NCBI GenBank assembly: GCA_963693305.1
Contig: OY855908.1
Coordinates: forward strand, 33,189,805-33,253,804
Source of the DNA: Meandrina meandrites
Lineage: Eukaryota; Cnidaria; Anthozoa; Scleractinia; Meandrinidae
Length of the DNA stretch: 64,000 bases
Reading direction: 5' to 3'
Program-made: the position numbers and the translations under genes
In this document: positions 39,448-52,857 of the stretch, one piece after another
Numbering within the stretch: position 1 is the stretch's first letter
Layout of the letters: every line of letters begins with the position of its first letter
The notes under the pieces: model-generated
What the model was told of the DNA's origin: nothing
What the model saw: only the letters and a program-made list of their open reading frames with translations
Database searches by the model: none

Positions 39448-42400
39448 TACAAACATGTCTAGGTAAAACATATTTTGTTGAAATATGTTTACTCTAAATA
39501 TGTTTCGGGTTTAATTTGAGAACATAGCTTTAGTCTTATGAATTAACTTGTAAATATTTTAATGCTGGAGTATTATTTTTGTCTTGAGTTGGGTAATCGG
39601 GAATACAGTTTTGTAATTTTGTGCGTTTTTCCGGCGTTTTATTGGTATAAACAAATAACGATGACTGGTTAAAGTGTACTAATACGGCAAAGTACCTTTA
39701 AGAAACGTGCTCAGTCTGGCCATCGTAAGTCACTCAATAAAAGGTTTAATCTTCTTTTAGTAAGTACAGCGTCAGTGTGTAGACATGACACTTTGCACAA
39801 GCCACAAGACATTGCTAAAACCGCTGGAATAAGGACAGCAGCTCTCAATTGCGTACATCTTCCTTGTACTGCTGTGCACGATTGAAGCACTCTGTTTCAA
39901 AATTTTTTGAGAAAAGAATTTTGCATATTCTTGCCAAAAGCGACACGTACATGTATTGTTAAATGACAGCACAAGCTAAAATCAAGTAAAGTTTACTCAC
40001 ACTCAATCCCTTGGCGTAAAAGGCTTCCAAGCCAGTTCGCAACATCGTCAACGAGGCTGACGCTCTTGCGAAAATACACTGTATGCAAAAAACAATTTCT
40101 ATGTTTTGCTACGAAGCTGAATCAAAGCATGTTAAGAAAAAGCTTAGTTTATTCCAAGCCCCATCAATTTCTCTTTCACATTATTTCAACATTGACTAGT
40201 TTGTGTATACGCTATCATTTGGCGATTTTATGGATTCATTTACAATTAAAATGAAGTTTTGAAAGGCCAAATGAACATTTACAATCTTCGTTTTTGACCA
40301 CTTTTTTGATATCTTGCTTTCAGATAAACCGGTAATAGTGGGCTTTTCCAGTCAAAGATTGTACATGTGCTGTGAATTGCCAGTATTTTACGAGCCGTAT
40401 TTTACACCACCTCCCGTTTCCTTAGTGCTTGACTTTCTCCAGGTAAAATAAGATCGCACTAATCTCGCTTTAACTTCGGTCCGTATCGTAACATAAAGAT
40501 CCCTGTTTTTTTTCCCCTTTTTGTTTTCCTACCCGCGCTTAACTTTGTGCTTGGGACTAAAGTCAACGGGAAAATAGCGTGATAATTAGAGGTATATTTT
40601 ACTCTAGATCGGAACTTTAAACTCTGTTTTACACTCTGGTATGAGCTGCAGTCGTTGAAAAAGCTTTTCAACAGGGAAAGTGTTACTGATGGACGCGTTT
40701 TCCATGCAGGTGAGTTACAACACTGGATTAAATTACTTGATCTTCTCCTAAACTTTCATTATATTTACACAAGGTGTTCGCGAAACAGGTCTAAGCAGCA
40801 GTTAAGTAGTCACGTAAGTTAAACAGTCTCTCGAAGAATGAGCGAAAAAGTAAAGAGTAGATTCGAAAGGAGAGCAGCTAAAATGTAGAATATCAGGGGC
40901 AATTCTTTATTTGCAAGAAACCAACGGCGTATTAAAATAGTTAATATTCTGATGTTCTTGCAGTTCAGACAAAACGTTTCTACATTTTCAGTTATTCAGA
41001 AAACAGTAAACGAAAGAAAACCTTTCTTTTAAATATTCTAACCGTTGCGCCTTTTTAATGTTGAAAGCACCTTAACACGTTACTTGTTTGTCTCATTTCA
41101 TTATTTTACTTTTAAAAAATCTACTCGACGTTACCAGACTTCTCATCAGTCAATTGGTTGGCTACAGTTTGATTATTAGACAAATGATGTTATATAGTCA
41201 TATTTCTCCGCATGATTGATGCATAAGCCAGTCATCAAAATACGTATTGAAAACATATATTTGTACCTTACCTCGCGAAAACTGAATTTTTTTTTTCTTT
41301 TTAAGGAAAAGTCTTCCTTTTTCATGAAAACGTGCACAAATCTTTTCACTAAAAATCCCAAGTATATTGGGGCATCTTCAAACTCAAAGTCATATAAATG
41401 TCAATATTTACATCAGCTGCTGCAACAAATGGTAATAAGGATGGAAATAAAAGTGCGATAAACCGCTGCAGCTCTGATCTAGACCTGACCGAGAAACAAG
41501 ATATGTTAGGCTTCCACTATTGCATGGCTCAAATACCGAGAACATCCTGAAAAATTATATCCCATCTTGATTTTGTTGCTAATTATTAAAAAAAAAGATG
41601 AAATAAATTGCAAACTATTTTTACCAAAATATCGCACGTGGCAGCCTTTACTAAACAAACAGTTCGCAAAGTTAAAGATGCCACAATACAAGTACGATTT
41701 CGTGGTAAAGGTTTTGAAGCGGGCAAGGCAATGTTGGCTTGGTTAACAGGTACTAATGTTATCATCAGCTGCTACAACAAATGGAATTGAAAAATGCAAA
41801 AGAACATTACAGAAGTTTTGTCTTAGAATAGTAAGAAAGAAAACAAACGGGACATTTATTTTACTTCGAATGCGAATTTTGGTGAAAGGCAAAACAAAAG
41901 GCTTTAGTTCTAAAGTCGAAAATAAAGATTTTGGCATTTGATTCCCACTGAAATGAACGATTTTAACTTACTAGGCTACACTGTATGGCTTCGGGAGAAC
42001 AGTAAAACGCACTTCGATATTGTGTCATGTTTTATACCGACATGGTATTGCATATCGCATAAATTTGCTTTTGCCCTTGCTGGTAACAATTGCCCACCAA
42101 GTGCTACGGAAGACAAACCAAATGTATTCGAACATCCTGTTTCAAATGCGGAATATTCAAAGGCTTTAAAGAATAAAATGTTTGCGAACAAGAAATTAAT
42201 CAATTATATTAAGATCCCTGTCTGGCGCCAGAGTAAACGTTTTCCACGTGATGAAATGGCAAATGTGTTATATCAGAAGAGAATCTGAATTGGGCATAGA
42301 TGTATCTACATTTCCATTTTTTGAGAGGAATATACTTTACGTATTGCTAAATATGTCCCTGGTTTTGAAAGGAAAAGAAATTTTCACAACAAGTAAACGC

Positions 42401-45400
42401 AAAAAAATTCGTGTCATGCAAACGTTTCTCTTTTGAGAACGATAAAGTAATTAGTTGCTTAGTAAAAGAACCGAAGAAATTGCATCACATACTGTGAGCA
42501 CCAAAGTTTAACCATTATTAACAACTGTTTGGAACAAAATAAATGAGTTATTCATCAAGCAGCAAAGATATCATACCGTTTCATAAGACAAAACAAAAAA
42601 AAAATATGACGAATTCGTACTAAAAACTGCTTGCGACAGGAACTCATGGCATTATCCAAACTAACAAAAACTGCAACTAAATACAGATTTGTAAACGAAT
42701 TTTGGTTTGTTTGGCAGGCCTGCGCAGTTGCTATATTGTCAGTTGATAACTGTGAAATGCGCGTATTGAACAAACGCCAATATTCCATGTTAATTTAACT
42801 ATTTGACTTTTCTATTGGTTTCAAGCAGAAAAGGAGTTAGCACGGCGCCAGTATCGCCCATTTGCCCGATAATAAAAGCCAGCTAAGGAAAAAAAGGCAC
42901 CTGGCATGCAAATTCTTTGTTTGGTAACGCAGTTATGTCAGTTATACAACGGCTCCAATTCTCGGATGATAAAGTATTGGCCGAAATTAACTAAGCTCCT
43001 GCGGTGATACTGGTTTTATTTGGGCGGCTGTGCTGTAAGTAAGTCAGGTGTTGTTCTCGGTCAGGTGCTGATCTCGGCTGATCTCGGTCAGTAAATGTCC
43101 TATGAACATTGATCTAAGTAACTTTAATTGAGCCAGTCTTTGCACCGTGGTAGGTGGCTTGTTTTGAAACGGCGGGTTAACAGAATGCAATACAACTTTA
43201 AAGAGAATATCAATTAGGTAATTTCCTTCGGCATGATGAGTTATTTCAGACAAAACAGTCGCTTGAGTTAAATTTCCTTCCGATAAGAGGGGGGAGTGGA
43301 TTATTAGTGCCCCCAAGCGGTTCGTGGACTTTCTCTTCAACTATTCTCTCCATTCATTCATTCTTTTCTTAAGGTTGGCACATATGCTGGGATAAGGTTC
43401 TTCATGAGAATTAGTAATTTTTGTCACAAACTCTTGTCACGGGGATTACAATTTGGTCCCACGAATTCAAACTGCTTCGAATTGAAGTCGAGGGACTCGT
43501 CGCAGGAAATAAAGCCACTGGAACTGAAATTCCCCGTGTGCACCGTCCTTCAGAGAATCAGATAAAGATTGCAAGCAAAGATTAAAACACACAAGCGAAT
43601 AAAAAAGGAAACAAAAAAATGAAAAGAGATTTTAAAATATATTTCTATAAATAGCAATTTTAAGAACGTTTCTTTTAACTTCCAGAAACAATACTTATTA
43701 TCTACGTTCGTGTTAGTGCTGAATGCCCGGGTGCGTCTGTAATTGACACGTTGGATTCGTTTGTAACCCAAGTGTTTAAAGGGGCTTTGTCTCGGATTTT
43801 AACAGATTTTTGAACAGCCAAAATTTATATTTGTGTCGAAGGAAACCAGAAAAAAAATACTAGTTCATTTTCCTTATGAATTGCTATGTTAGAGCCCCGA
43901 AATTGTTAACAAGCGTCTTTAGCTGCAGATGGCTACGATGGAAATGGATTACAACTTCAAAAGTTTAACTACACTTTTCAAGTTGTTTCCGCAAGTCTAC
44001 AAAAAATCGATATTTGTAGCCGTAGTTAGATTTCTATTTACATATTAAGGTTTCATCTTCCTTTAGATGTTCAATGTAATGCTTTCATTGGTTAAGTTGC
44101 CTACCACTAATTTCAGAACAGTTTAGACCAAAAATCTGCAAAATCCCCATGACTGAGCTCCTTTAAAACTAGAACGGGAGGAAACTGTCTTGGCTTGGAC
44201 ATCCGCATCTTCTTCATGAAGTGTAACTCTGAGGATGTTTTAGGGAAATGGGAAAAAACGATGAAATTAAACACAGGCCTTATTTTGCTCGGCAAATAAG
44301 AACTTTAAATTACTTATATTATTGGGGAAAAAGCAAACAATGTGCAAGTCGAGAATGAAATAAAAAAACGTCATCGTTGTTCGCCTTGGTTAGTGACGAG
44401 GCACACAATTTGTCATTTGGAATTGTTGCCTGATAGTGGACGGTGAATCTGTCAATGAATGTATCAAGACGCACAACGTAGCTGCAGGAACATATTATGC
44501 AGCGTATAGGAATTAGATCAAGTTGACAGGAACAAAGAACTTCGAACTTCCTTGCGGACGATGCGTTTGAGAAATTGAAAATGAGTTGTCCATTTCCTTG
44601 GCATCACACAGTGCTTCGCGTAAAAGATTATCCGTAATAAATTTCGTTTGAAAATAAAAAATCCCAGCATGAAGTCGAGAGGGTAAATTCAAACTTTTCT
44701 GCAGCTGTCCCGCTTTTCTTTGCTTTCAATTTATTTTTGGTTTTGTTGTAATTACGCCTAGAAAACTGAAATGAAAAATAGGCAAAACAACTAGAACTCA
44801 ACTGTAGTTTCTCTTATGTAAAACTGTACACTAATACGGCCCTTACCAAATCTTAGACGAAACAAAAAAATCATTCCAATAAAAAGCCCTCCAGAATATA
44901 TGATGACTGTATATTTAATTGTAAGAACAAAATTTTTTCCCCCTGCTATTGGTCGTTGTTTTGCATTTTGTGTCATTACAATTTTCATGATGTCTGATGA
45001 TGGTATACTTAATGTTTTGTCAGTGTTCCTCGTCGTTACGTTTACAGATTTTTAAGGGGCTATGTCACAATGAATTAGGCATTTTTTAATGTATAACAAC
45101 AAACGGAAGAAAAAGGATGGCTTCAAATGGTGAAGATTGAGATGGTGTAACTAACAACCTTGAACGAGAAAAGTTTCAGACGATAGGTCTCTACTAAATA
45201 TAAGTCAGACCATTTCCATCATTGTATTTGTATATTTGTACGACAATGATATGCATTTTGTTCTCTATTGAAATAAACATTATTTAAAAAAAATGCTTTC
45301 TACTGATCACTCGAAAGAAGGTCTAAAGGAAATTTATGCTAAAAATAACATTTGAAAAAAGGGCGAAATAAACTTTGAAGCAACTCTAAAGAGCAACAGA

Positions 45401-45586
45401 ATTTTTATAAAAAAATCCCTTTTTATGTAAATGTGCATAATTGTGTTTAGTAACCATTACGTAACCTACCAAACTAATGTGTTCTTGCCTAATCACCTAC
45501 AGAAAGAGAAAGCCACCTTAAAGACCGTGGTCACTGAAACCTGTTCTTTTTTTTAAAAGAAGTGATATTGATTCTCTAACTTCCCC

Positions 45587-45757
45587 CAGTGGTGGATCCA
45601 GGGGAGGAGACGGGGGGCACGGGCTCCCACCTTATTTTTTCGGAAATAGCGCATTTTCTTTGAAATCCCGGAATTATCTTCGCAGAATTCAACATTCACA
45701 GTCAAGCCTTTAAAAGCGGGCCCCCTCTCGTTAGCTGAAGGTCTGGATCCGCAACTG
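45587..45757. mobile_element. Small MITE with CCAGTGGTGGATCC-type ends
   Basis: CAGTGGTGGATCCAGG at 45587-45602 is matched by the reverse complement of 45742-45757 with three mismatches. The interior includes GC-rich CGGGGGGCACGGGC and AGCGGGCCCCC arms. About 170 bp, no coding capacity. Confidence 0.5.
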
Positions 45758-46502
45758 TTCCCCTACTGGCTATTTGTCAAGAAAAGCAGCAGAAGTCAAA
45801 CCGAGCAGCAGTGTCACTACTCGTGGATCCAATGATCTCGACAATGGATAATGTTTTGAGCTAAAAGTTTAAATAAAGCAGTTAATTCAAGGCCCAGGAG
45901 TGATCATGGGCTAGCCTTCGTTTTTCAGGTCAGGTAACAGTCTCCAGAAGAAAAATGAATGAAATCGTGAACTGTATGGCAAAGCTTCGAAAAATAAAGA
46001 GAAACGAATGTACATTTTTCAAAAAGTTCGGATTCAAACTTCTTGAAAGAATTTATTTTAACCACGGAACGATCGCGAAAGGATAGATAATTGTTTCGCC
46101 ACGAAGCAATTCTTATAGTACCATTCATGGAGAATTGATTGTTGCTTGAAATAATCACTCCTCAGATCAGTTTCTTTATTCGAATTCTTTAAGGCCCAGA
46201 GAAATTGTATTGATATTTTGTGAAAAAGATAGATTTTTAAAAGTTCACATAGCTACACTTGCATGTTATGAATTATTCTAAGACATTTGGAATGCGCAGT
46301 TGTGTAGTATCACGTTACAGCTGACGTTTAATCCTTCGATACAAATATCTCAAATTTATTTCAATAATTTGTAGCATTAAAACATTACAACCAGTTGGGA
46401 GCCGCGATTTAACTATGGTTCATTGCGCCCTATTATGACATCACTTTCTGTAAGAGATCCTCGAAACACTCGGTTCTGCTTGCACGACAAGCTCACCTAC
46501 AT

Positions 46503-46890
46503 ACCGTAAACGATCTAGTAAACGCCCACTCTCAAATAAACGCCTCGTATCTAATAAGCGCCCCCCTTGAGGTGCAAGGTTTCCACTTGACGCTGCCCTC
46601 TAATAAACGCCTCGTCTCTAATAGACACCCCCTCCCCCAAAGAATCGCCTCAAACTCGATATCAAACCGTGAACGACACCTGCTCAGATTGGGTTAGTCT
46701 CCTACTCACAAACTCTGCTTTCTATCTTACTCCGCTTGCAAACCACGCGCCTTATTTGTTTTGTTGATGTTGTTACAGTTAAAGTGAAATAAACACCTCT
46801 CTCTAACACGCGCCTCATATCTACTTAACGCCCCTCCTAGGACCCCTAAATCTAATAGACGCCCCGGGCGTTTATTACATTCTTTACGGT
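46503..46890. mobile_element. MITE-like element with 24-bp imperfect terminal inverted repeats and AAACGCC repeats
   Basis: ACCGTAAACGATCTAGTAAA at 46503 onward and the reverse complement of 46867-46890 match at 20 of 24 positions. Inside, TAATAAACGCC and TAATAGACGCC-like words recur in direct and inverted orientation at least eight times. 388 bp, non-coding. Confidence 0.65.
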
Positions 46891-47128
46891 GCAAAGTCAT
46901 AAAGCCAACTTTTATTAACAGCATATTTCTCTCACTAAGTATCAATGTTCTTTGACATTTTTCTCGGTATTCAATAGCGTTTTGCAGAAATCAACTTTTG
47001 GAATAGACACAAATTCAGGAATGGTTACCCTTTAATTTCCATATGTATTCATTTTGTTATTATTTAATGTCCCATGTTTTTGGTAACAAATAAACATAAG
47101 TAACTGATAACATCAATAAAAAACATCG

Positions 47129-47254
47129 ATAAAAAGCAGCATTTTTTTTTTGCTGGTAGATATTTCTTATTGGACGCTAACGACTGCTATAAAATTTTTA
47201 AAAATCTATAAAAAGCAGCAATTGCTGGTAGATATTCCTTATTGGATGCTATAA
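47129..47254. repeat. Tandem duplication, 79-bp period
   Basis: ATAAAAAGCAGCA followed by TTGCTGGTAGATATT and CTTATTGGA occurs at 47129-47180 and 47208-47254. The first copy has an expanded T run. Simple local duplication. Confidence 0.75.
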
Positions 47255-48054
47255 GGCTTGCTATAGGAAGCCTATAATTGTTTTTTTTCTAATAATGTTA
47301 AAACACCTCTGAAATGTATAACAATGTGCCACTGGAATTATCTTCTCTGAATGAAATTCTACAAGTACGCTCATTTTCGTCCAAAATTGTGGCTTGAGAA
47401 GTTCCATATGGAAACAGCCTGGTCGTTCTAAAATCCCGGATATGACAACGTTTGTTTGTTTTTCTAATCAAATAGCCGTTATACACGTTTACGTCAGGCT
47501 GGCTAGTTTCACCACCAAGCCACGATTTAGAAATGCGAACTTATAAATTTTATCATAAAAGAATTCCCAAAGTATCGAAGTTAAAAAGAATACCCTTGTG
47601 GAAACTGCCTGAAGGTGGCAGAGGTTGAAGATAATTCGCGTAAACGAGGCTTAGTGGTGAATTTTGAGCACAAGACGTTATCATGCATCATCAGGCCTTT
47701 TGCCGCTACATGTGCTTTGTCTTCAACTGAAAAGCAATTCAACCGGTATTTCAGCCCAAACAGGTCCATGAACAGGAAAAAAAGTTTTCTTTTCTATCTT
47801 GAAAACCGTAAAGTACCTTAACTGCCCCCTTTTATATATTTGTCATGTTGTCAATCTTCCAACATGACGGTGAGTAGACCAAGTTGCAACAATAGTCATA
47901 CAAAAGTATGCAAAATGATGACTGTGCCAGGCAATCAAGGAAAAAAATGTTGACATACGTTAGCTGATAAAAACTCTAACGAGCTGCACAGAACTGAATA
48001 GCTATGCTTTGTATAAGTGTATAATTTGGTAGCTACTTCTTCGACTTGTTCGAA

Positions 48055-51045
48055 TCAAAAGCCTGCTTGATTTCCATGCGTTGGTGGGTAAGACAATTGA
48101 GGGTGGCAAAATACTGGAGGGAAACCTGACTGACAACAGTTATAAGGCATGCCGTTTCCAGGGTGACAGTGTTGGTTGCAATGATGAATTCCCGGATGAT
48201 GCGGACCGTAAACGTTCCCGGATGAACGCATGCTGAATTCCATTTCTGCCGCAATCTTTCTCTTCCATTTTGTTCGACGATTTTGAAACCAGATTTTGAT
48301 TTGAGTTTCAGTCAGTTTGAGAGATTTTGAAAGCTCCGTTCGACGAGAAATGGTCAAGTATTTGCTTCTGCGAAATTCGCTTTCCAGTTCTTTGACCTGC
48401 GTCGTCGTAAAGGCCGTTCGTTTACGCTTCTTCGATGGATCTCGTCCTCGTCTTCGCTCGCGTGAACTGCCCTCATGTTGTAGCACTGCGGAAGAACGAA
48501 ACAATTTTTTAACAATTTATCAAATAACACAAAAAAATAAGTTATTTTACGTTTACGCATATTTTATACGGCAGTGTCAATCAAGGAGGTCAGTGCCCTT
48601 TTAAAATTTGAAAACATCAGAAGCAATTTAATATTTAGGTGTAGTTTTATGGATGGGACAATCTCTCAAATTAACAAAATTTCAAGTAAGTATTTAACCA
48701 TGTTATGTTTATTTTTATGTCTGTTTAGTATTTGTTTCATATACACGGTCCCACAAGCTTTTAGCTTTAAACACAAACCGTGTATAGATAAAGTCGCTTT
48801 ACCTTTTTTCTACTGATTATCACGCCCAATGCAATTCGCTACTACACTGACGAATAAAATTTATTGATCGATTTACGCAAACTGCAGTAACCGACCTCAT
48901 ATGAACTTAATTGACAGAAGTTAAAAAGAAGATTATTCTTCATGTCCTGAATTAAGGACTTATTAGTGTAAAACCGTCACGCTATTGAACATCTTTAAAT
49001 ACTACTACTGCTAAAAGTACAAAAATTATGATCATTTTGCCATTTAATTTAGATTTCAGATTTTAGTGTTCACATTGTAAAGCCTATATTTTTTCCCGCG
49101 AACCGCGTCAATTTGCGGCAACTGGTGTTCATCTAGAGCACGGATTAAAAAAATGGCAATTTAGTGTGAGCGGCTGGGCTAAAGAAATGTTTAAATTTTT
49201 TTTGATGTCATTCGAAAATGACCCAGGCCAATTCTTTTATCTGCATTCGCATTGGAGCGTGGTCAGTGCTTGATACGGAGTAATAACTTTATAAAAATGC
49301 ATAAAGCTGATAATAAACCAAATATGAAATTAATGTATTTTAAATAAGTTTGTGTTAGATCATATGAAAGGGATTATCTTCATTTATCCCACGAATCATT
49401 TTGAGCGTTTTAATTGATTTTTAAAACGTTTATATGTGTCAATAAACGCCACTTATATTTAGTTAAAGTCTAGCTTTCAATTAGAGACGCATCAAAACAA
49501 TTTTTATTAGGTTGATTAGGTTGACCTTTTTCCTTTCCGTCGTAGGCCTGGTAATGAGAGAGCCAAACCTCACATGTCAGAATTAACAAAAATTAGCATA
49601 GAGCCGAAAGAAACATTCTTCTATGTTTTGTTAAATTGTATTATGAAAATTAAATTTTCGAACAAAAGCCGGGAAGAATTAATTTTGAAGAGATAAAAAT
49701 AATTAACTATGGACTTGTAACCGTTTTAAGTCAAAGATTTAATCTTTATCTCTTAAAGAGAAATAAAGTTGATTTAAAAATCCGTTAATAAGCAGCTCTA
49801 ATTTTATGTCTTCGTAGTTTAACCGAAATAAACCGACATTTTGCCGAAAAACTTCTTTTACAAGAACGTTTTCCATAAACAAAAGTCATTGATACGAACT
49901 ATTGATAGACGTAAAACGTATTCACAAGAAACCTTATGTCGCAAATGATTTCAAAGGAAATTATTCCAAGTATGACTATATCCTGGGGTTTTATTGCATT
50001 TTTAAAAATTTCTTGTCTGTCTCAAATCTGATAGCGTGCTAGATGAAAAGAAGCGATATGCATTGTTCACCCAAACTCTATAGAAACCAAGAAACCGCTA
50101 ACAGACAATGGATTTAAGCAAGTTTGAAGAACTTTTGTCGAAATCTCGCCCCTTAAAAATGAATTAAAAACCTCCATGAGTTAACTAAGGAAGATCTGTT
50201 TTGCGATCTCAGTGGGGAAGTATTTGTGTATTCATATCACGTCCGCCGATCTGAAGGACTTTCTCTATGACGCATATTATCGCTTTCCATCAAAGAGTTC
50301 TTGCTGATCACTTCAAACTATTTCATACGATTTCATAGACTTTCCATCAAATAGTTGTTGCTGATCACTTCAAACGATTTCATACAACTTCATTAAATTG
50401 AACTTTCCTTCTCGACTTTTTTCCTTTCAAAAATCCTTTTTTTAATTTCTTTTAATACAGCATGTAGTTATAAATTGTAGTCTCAAGATTAAACATTTAA
50501 GACTCCCTTGTTAATTAAGCCCAGTTGAATAAGGATCTATTACATATTTCCTTGTATAAGGTGCTAATATAAAAACCATTCAAGCGCTCATAAAAGTAAA
50601 CGTTTCTTCATCTTCAGTAAATAACAGTATTTGTTTACCGCGTGACCTTATAAGAGTAGTTATTTTCCTTTACAATCTGATCAGTTACTGGTTGCTGCGA
50701 TTTATCAAAACGTATGGTGGACACTCACTTCCCAACTGTGCAGTTAATATCAGTGCTTATTTACCGGTGACGTTTGTTAAGAGTAAATTTATTTCCTAAT
50801 CACTTACCAGTTGTTTTCCTTGATCGATCGAAGGGTGAACAGCCATGAGGCTGATAGTGTGCCAATGTGTTCAGCGCACCATACAGAAATGGAGGGAACA
50901 TCTGAAAAGTTGGTCGAACGAACTCATTTGAGTTGGCTTGAAGCTCAAATTGGAGGTTGGTCGCCTCTTCTTCTCTCTTGTCGCTGAGAATGTTATCGAT
51001 CGAGAAACTGGAAGAGTTACTACATGTGTTGGATCGCGGTTCCAT
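48055..51045 (-). CDS. NK-like homeobox transcription factor with EH1 motif, paralogue of the gene at 2424
   Basis: Two coding exons on the - strand, 51045-50808 and 48485-48055, joined in phase 1 across a 2.3-kb intron (donor GTAAGT, acceptor CCGCAG), give 222 residues. The N-terminal FSIDNIL is a perfect engrailed-homology-1 (Groucho-recruiting) motif. The homeodomain at about residues 98-157 begins KKRKRTAF and has [20 protein letters not shown] and [14 protein letters not shown]. After it the conserved AAEME-type extension is shared with the sister gene (SAEME there). The tail is rich in His, Cys, Pro and Tyr. Intron position, phase and EH1 placement match the gene at 2424-3918, so the two arose by duplication; they now lie on opposite strands with Dlx between them. 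Family placement (Nedx-, BarH- or HMX-like) is not certain without a tree. Confidence 0.9.
50284..50391. repeat. Tandem duplication in the homeobox intron, 57-bp period
   Basis: TTTCCATCAAA-AGTT-TTGCTG, then ATCACTTCAAAC-ATTTCATAC, occurs twice at 50284 and 50341 with few differences. It lies in the intron of the gene at 48055-51045. Confidence 0.85.
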
Positions 51046-51158
51046 TTTAATCAGCGCTAGAGCTAATTGTAGGATCTCTTAATCTCGAGCCGCTTGTTGG
51101 TTTCTCAAATCAATAAGTCAATAAGAATAGCTAAACATTGGCAGCCTCCGGTAAACGA

Positions 51159-51220
51159 CTTAAATACTGATCGATATCACACAGCGGAACATGTTATGAG
51201 CTTTTAAAGAATTTCATTGG
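51159..51220 (-). promoter_or_regulatory. Candidate promoter: CCAAT box and TATA-like element
   Basis: On the gene's strand CCAAT (51220-51216) is followed 49 bp downstream by GTATTTAAG (51167-51159), about 115 bp before the start codon at 51045. Spacing and order suit a core promoter; the transcription start is not known. Confidence 0.35.
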
Positions 51221-52588
51221 CTAATTGATTAATTAAACTTAACCACGACCAGTGTTTTGACCAAGATCTTATTAACGTGAGCAAATTGTGACGACTTGTT
51301 CGTTCGAGAATGTTGAATCTGTTTGAAGCAACTCAAGGAAAAACTGTGATATCCTTACTGAGCAAAATATATTTGTAAGAGTTTCGAATTTGCATGGCGT
51401 TTGCGTTGTTTAAGGATGGACAATGAAATTCACGCCGATAGTTATTATAAAACAATTAAGCGGCAGCATTATCACTCTATTAGCAGACGGAATTATCTGT
51501 TTATTATTGATTGCGATAACACCTGGATCATTTTACTTAAGCAAATTAAAACATGAATGATGTTATTTAGTGCTCCTGTGTGATTCCTGAGCAGTAAAGC
51601 AAGGAACAGGCATACTAATTTGTTTCATTCTTTTGCATTGTACTATGTTGGCGTTCGTATCGGCTTGTTCAAAAGTTACGCCGTTTAATAACCTCACAGT
51701 GGGATATTGAGTGTTATTTCACTCTCAGTGGTATGTCTGGTTGTTCTTTTCTTTTATAATAGACAGCAATAAAAGAGTCTAAAAACAGCCTTTGTTTTCT
51801 ACGTTTAATTAACGTTTCTAACGATGGTGTATAAAGAAATCGTTTGGGTTTTGTTTTGCTTGGAAATAAGGGCTATGATTGAACGTTGTTTAAAGTCCAT
51901 GGCACCTCTAAAACAGAGAGGGTTGTCTGAAACAACTGAAGAGTCATACTCCCATTCAGACACCCTTTATGAGTAATTAAAAATCTCTTTGCATCTCAAT
52001 GCGCGTTCCGTGAACTCGTCGCCGATATTAAACTATTGTTTGGAGACAAAATTGCCAGAATAAACACGTATAAATTGGCATTACGCTTCGGGGTACGGCG
52101 GCACGTTCAAAGAATACGAACGTTATTGCATCGTAAGTTATTGCGAGGCAAGTCCATGAGTTTCAGCAGTCTTTACGTGCAGCAAAAAGCGTGCTTTTGA
52201 CGAAAAATGGTTCCTTGCCGAAGTAGAGTCACGATATAAATCATAAGTCTGTGGGATTAAGTAAATACTGGTATTAAATACCATAACATAAAAACATGAA
52301 AGTTGGGCAGATATTTTGTGATATCACCGTTAAAGGAATATTAGATATCATATTTCATCACAAAGTGACAACTTCGACAACCAATCAGTATTTAGAACAA
52401 AGGAATCATTAAAAAGATATTGAATCTAGTGTTACTAAGGCTGCCCTCCAGTAAAGTGTAAACCGAAATTAAACTGGTGCTGGTAATTAATTATTTCAAG
52501 CTGTTGTTTATGAAAGATTTTTATCATGCCATGGTTTGAAATTTTATTTGCGTATTGAATGAATCTTGATAAAAAAAATAAATAAATT

Positions 52589-52789
52589 CAACGGGGTTTT
52601 CTATCCTTGTGGGTGTCAGTTTTCCATTTTGCCAGTGTTAGCTTCTTGTTTCAATTAAAAATTGCTACATAATTATCAATTCATACTACACTACTTACAA
52701 GTCTACAAGTCTCAGTTAAAGTCTATATCGTGACCTGCTGCAGTCGACACAACGTACCCTGCAAATTTACCCGCCTCTTTTTGTAACAG
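52589..52789 (-). pseudogene. Decayed duplicate of the ABCC4-like gene's 3' end
   Basis: On the - strand 52789-52736 repeats the last coding codons of the transporter: the residues LQKEAGKFA are recognisable, then a four-base insertion, then TGTCGACTGCAGCAG as in the gene, and a stop TAG. The 3' flanking part (52589-52650, with TTTTGCCAGTGTTAGCTTCTT on the + strand) is also a copy of 52791-52852. So the last part of the final exon plus 3' UTR exists twice in tandem; the downstream copy is broken. Confidence 0.75.
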
Positions 52790-52857
52790 CAACGGGATTT
52801 CCTATCCTTGGGAGGATTGGTTTCGTTCATTTTGCTAGTGCTAGCTTCTTAGTTGAA

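Larger units (their letters stand above)
34335..45586. other. Long gene-free region between Dlx and the second EH1 homeobox gene
   Basis: No supported exon. The largest open frame (41938-42288, 116 codons) has no recognisable domain. It contains a diverged tandem duplication at 36791-36975, a possible inverted-repeat element at about 38872-39447 with higher GC, and two copies of a CATCAGCTGCTGCAACAAATGG-like phrase at about 41412 and 41763. The size and position fit cis-regulatory DNA for the flanking genes. Confidence 0.45.

Noticed and set aside
41938..42288. 116-codon open frame
   Set aside because: No family resemblance; length is within chance for AT-rich DNA of this size.
48317..48604. 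95-codon + strand frame
   Set aside because: Antisense of the homeobox exon at 48055-48485.
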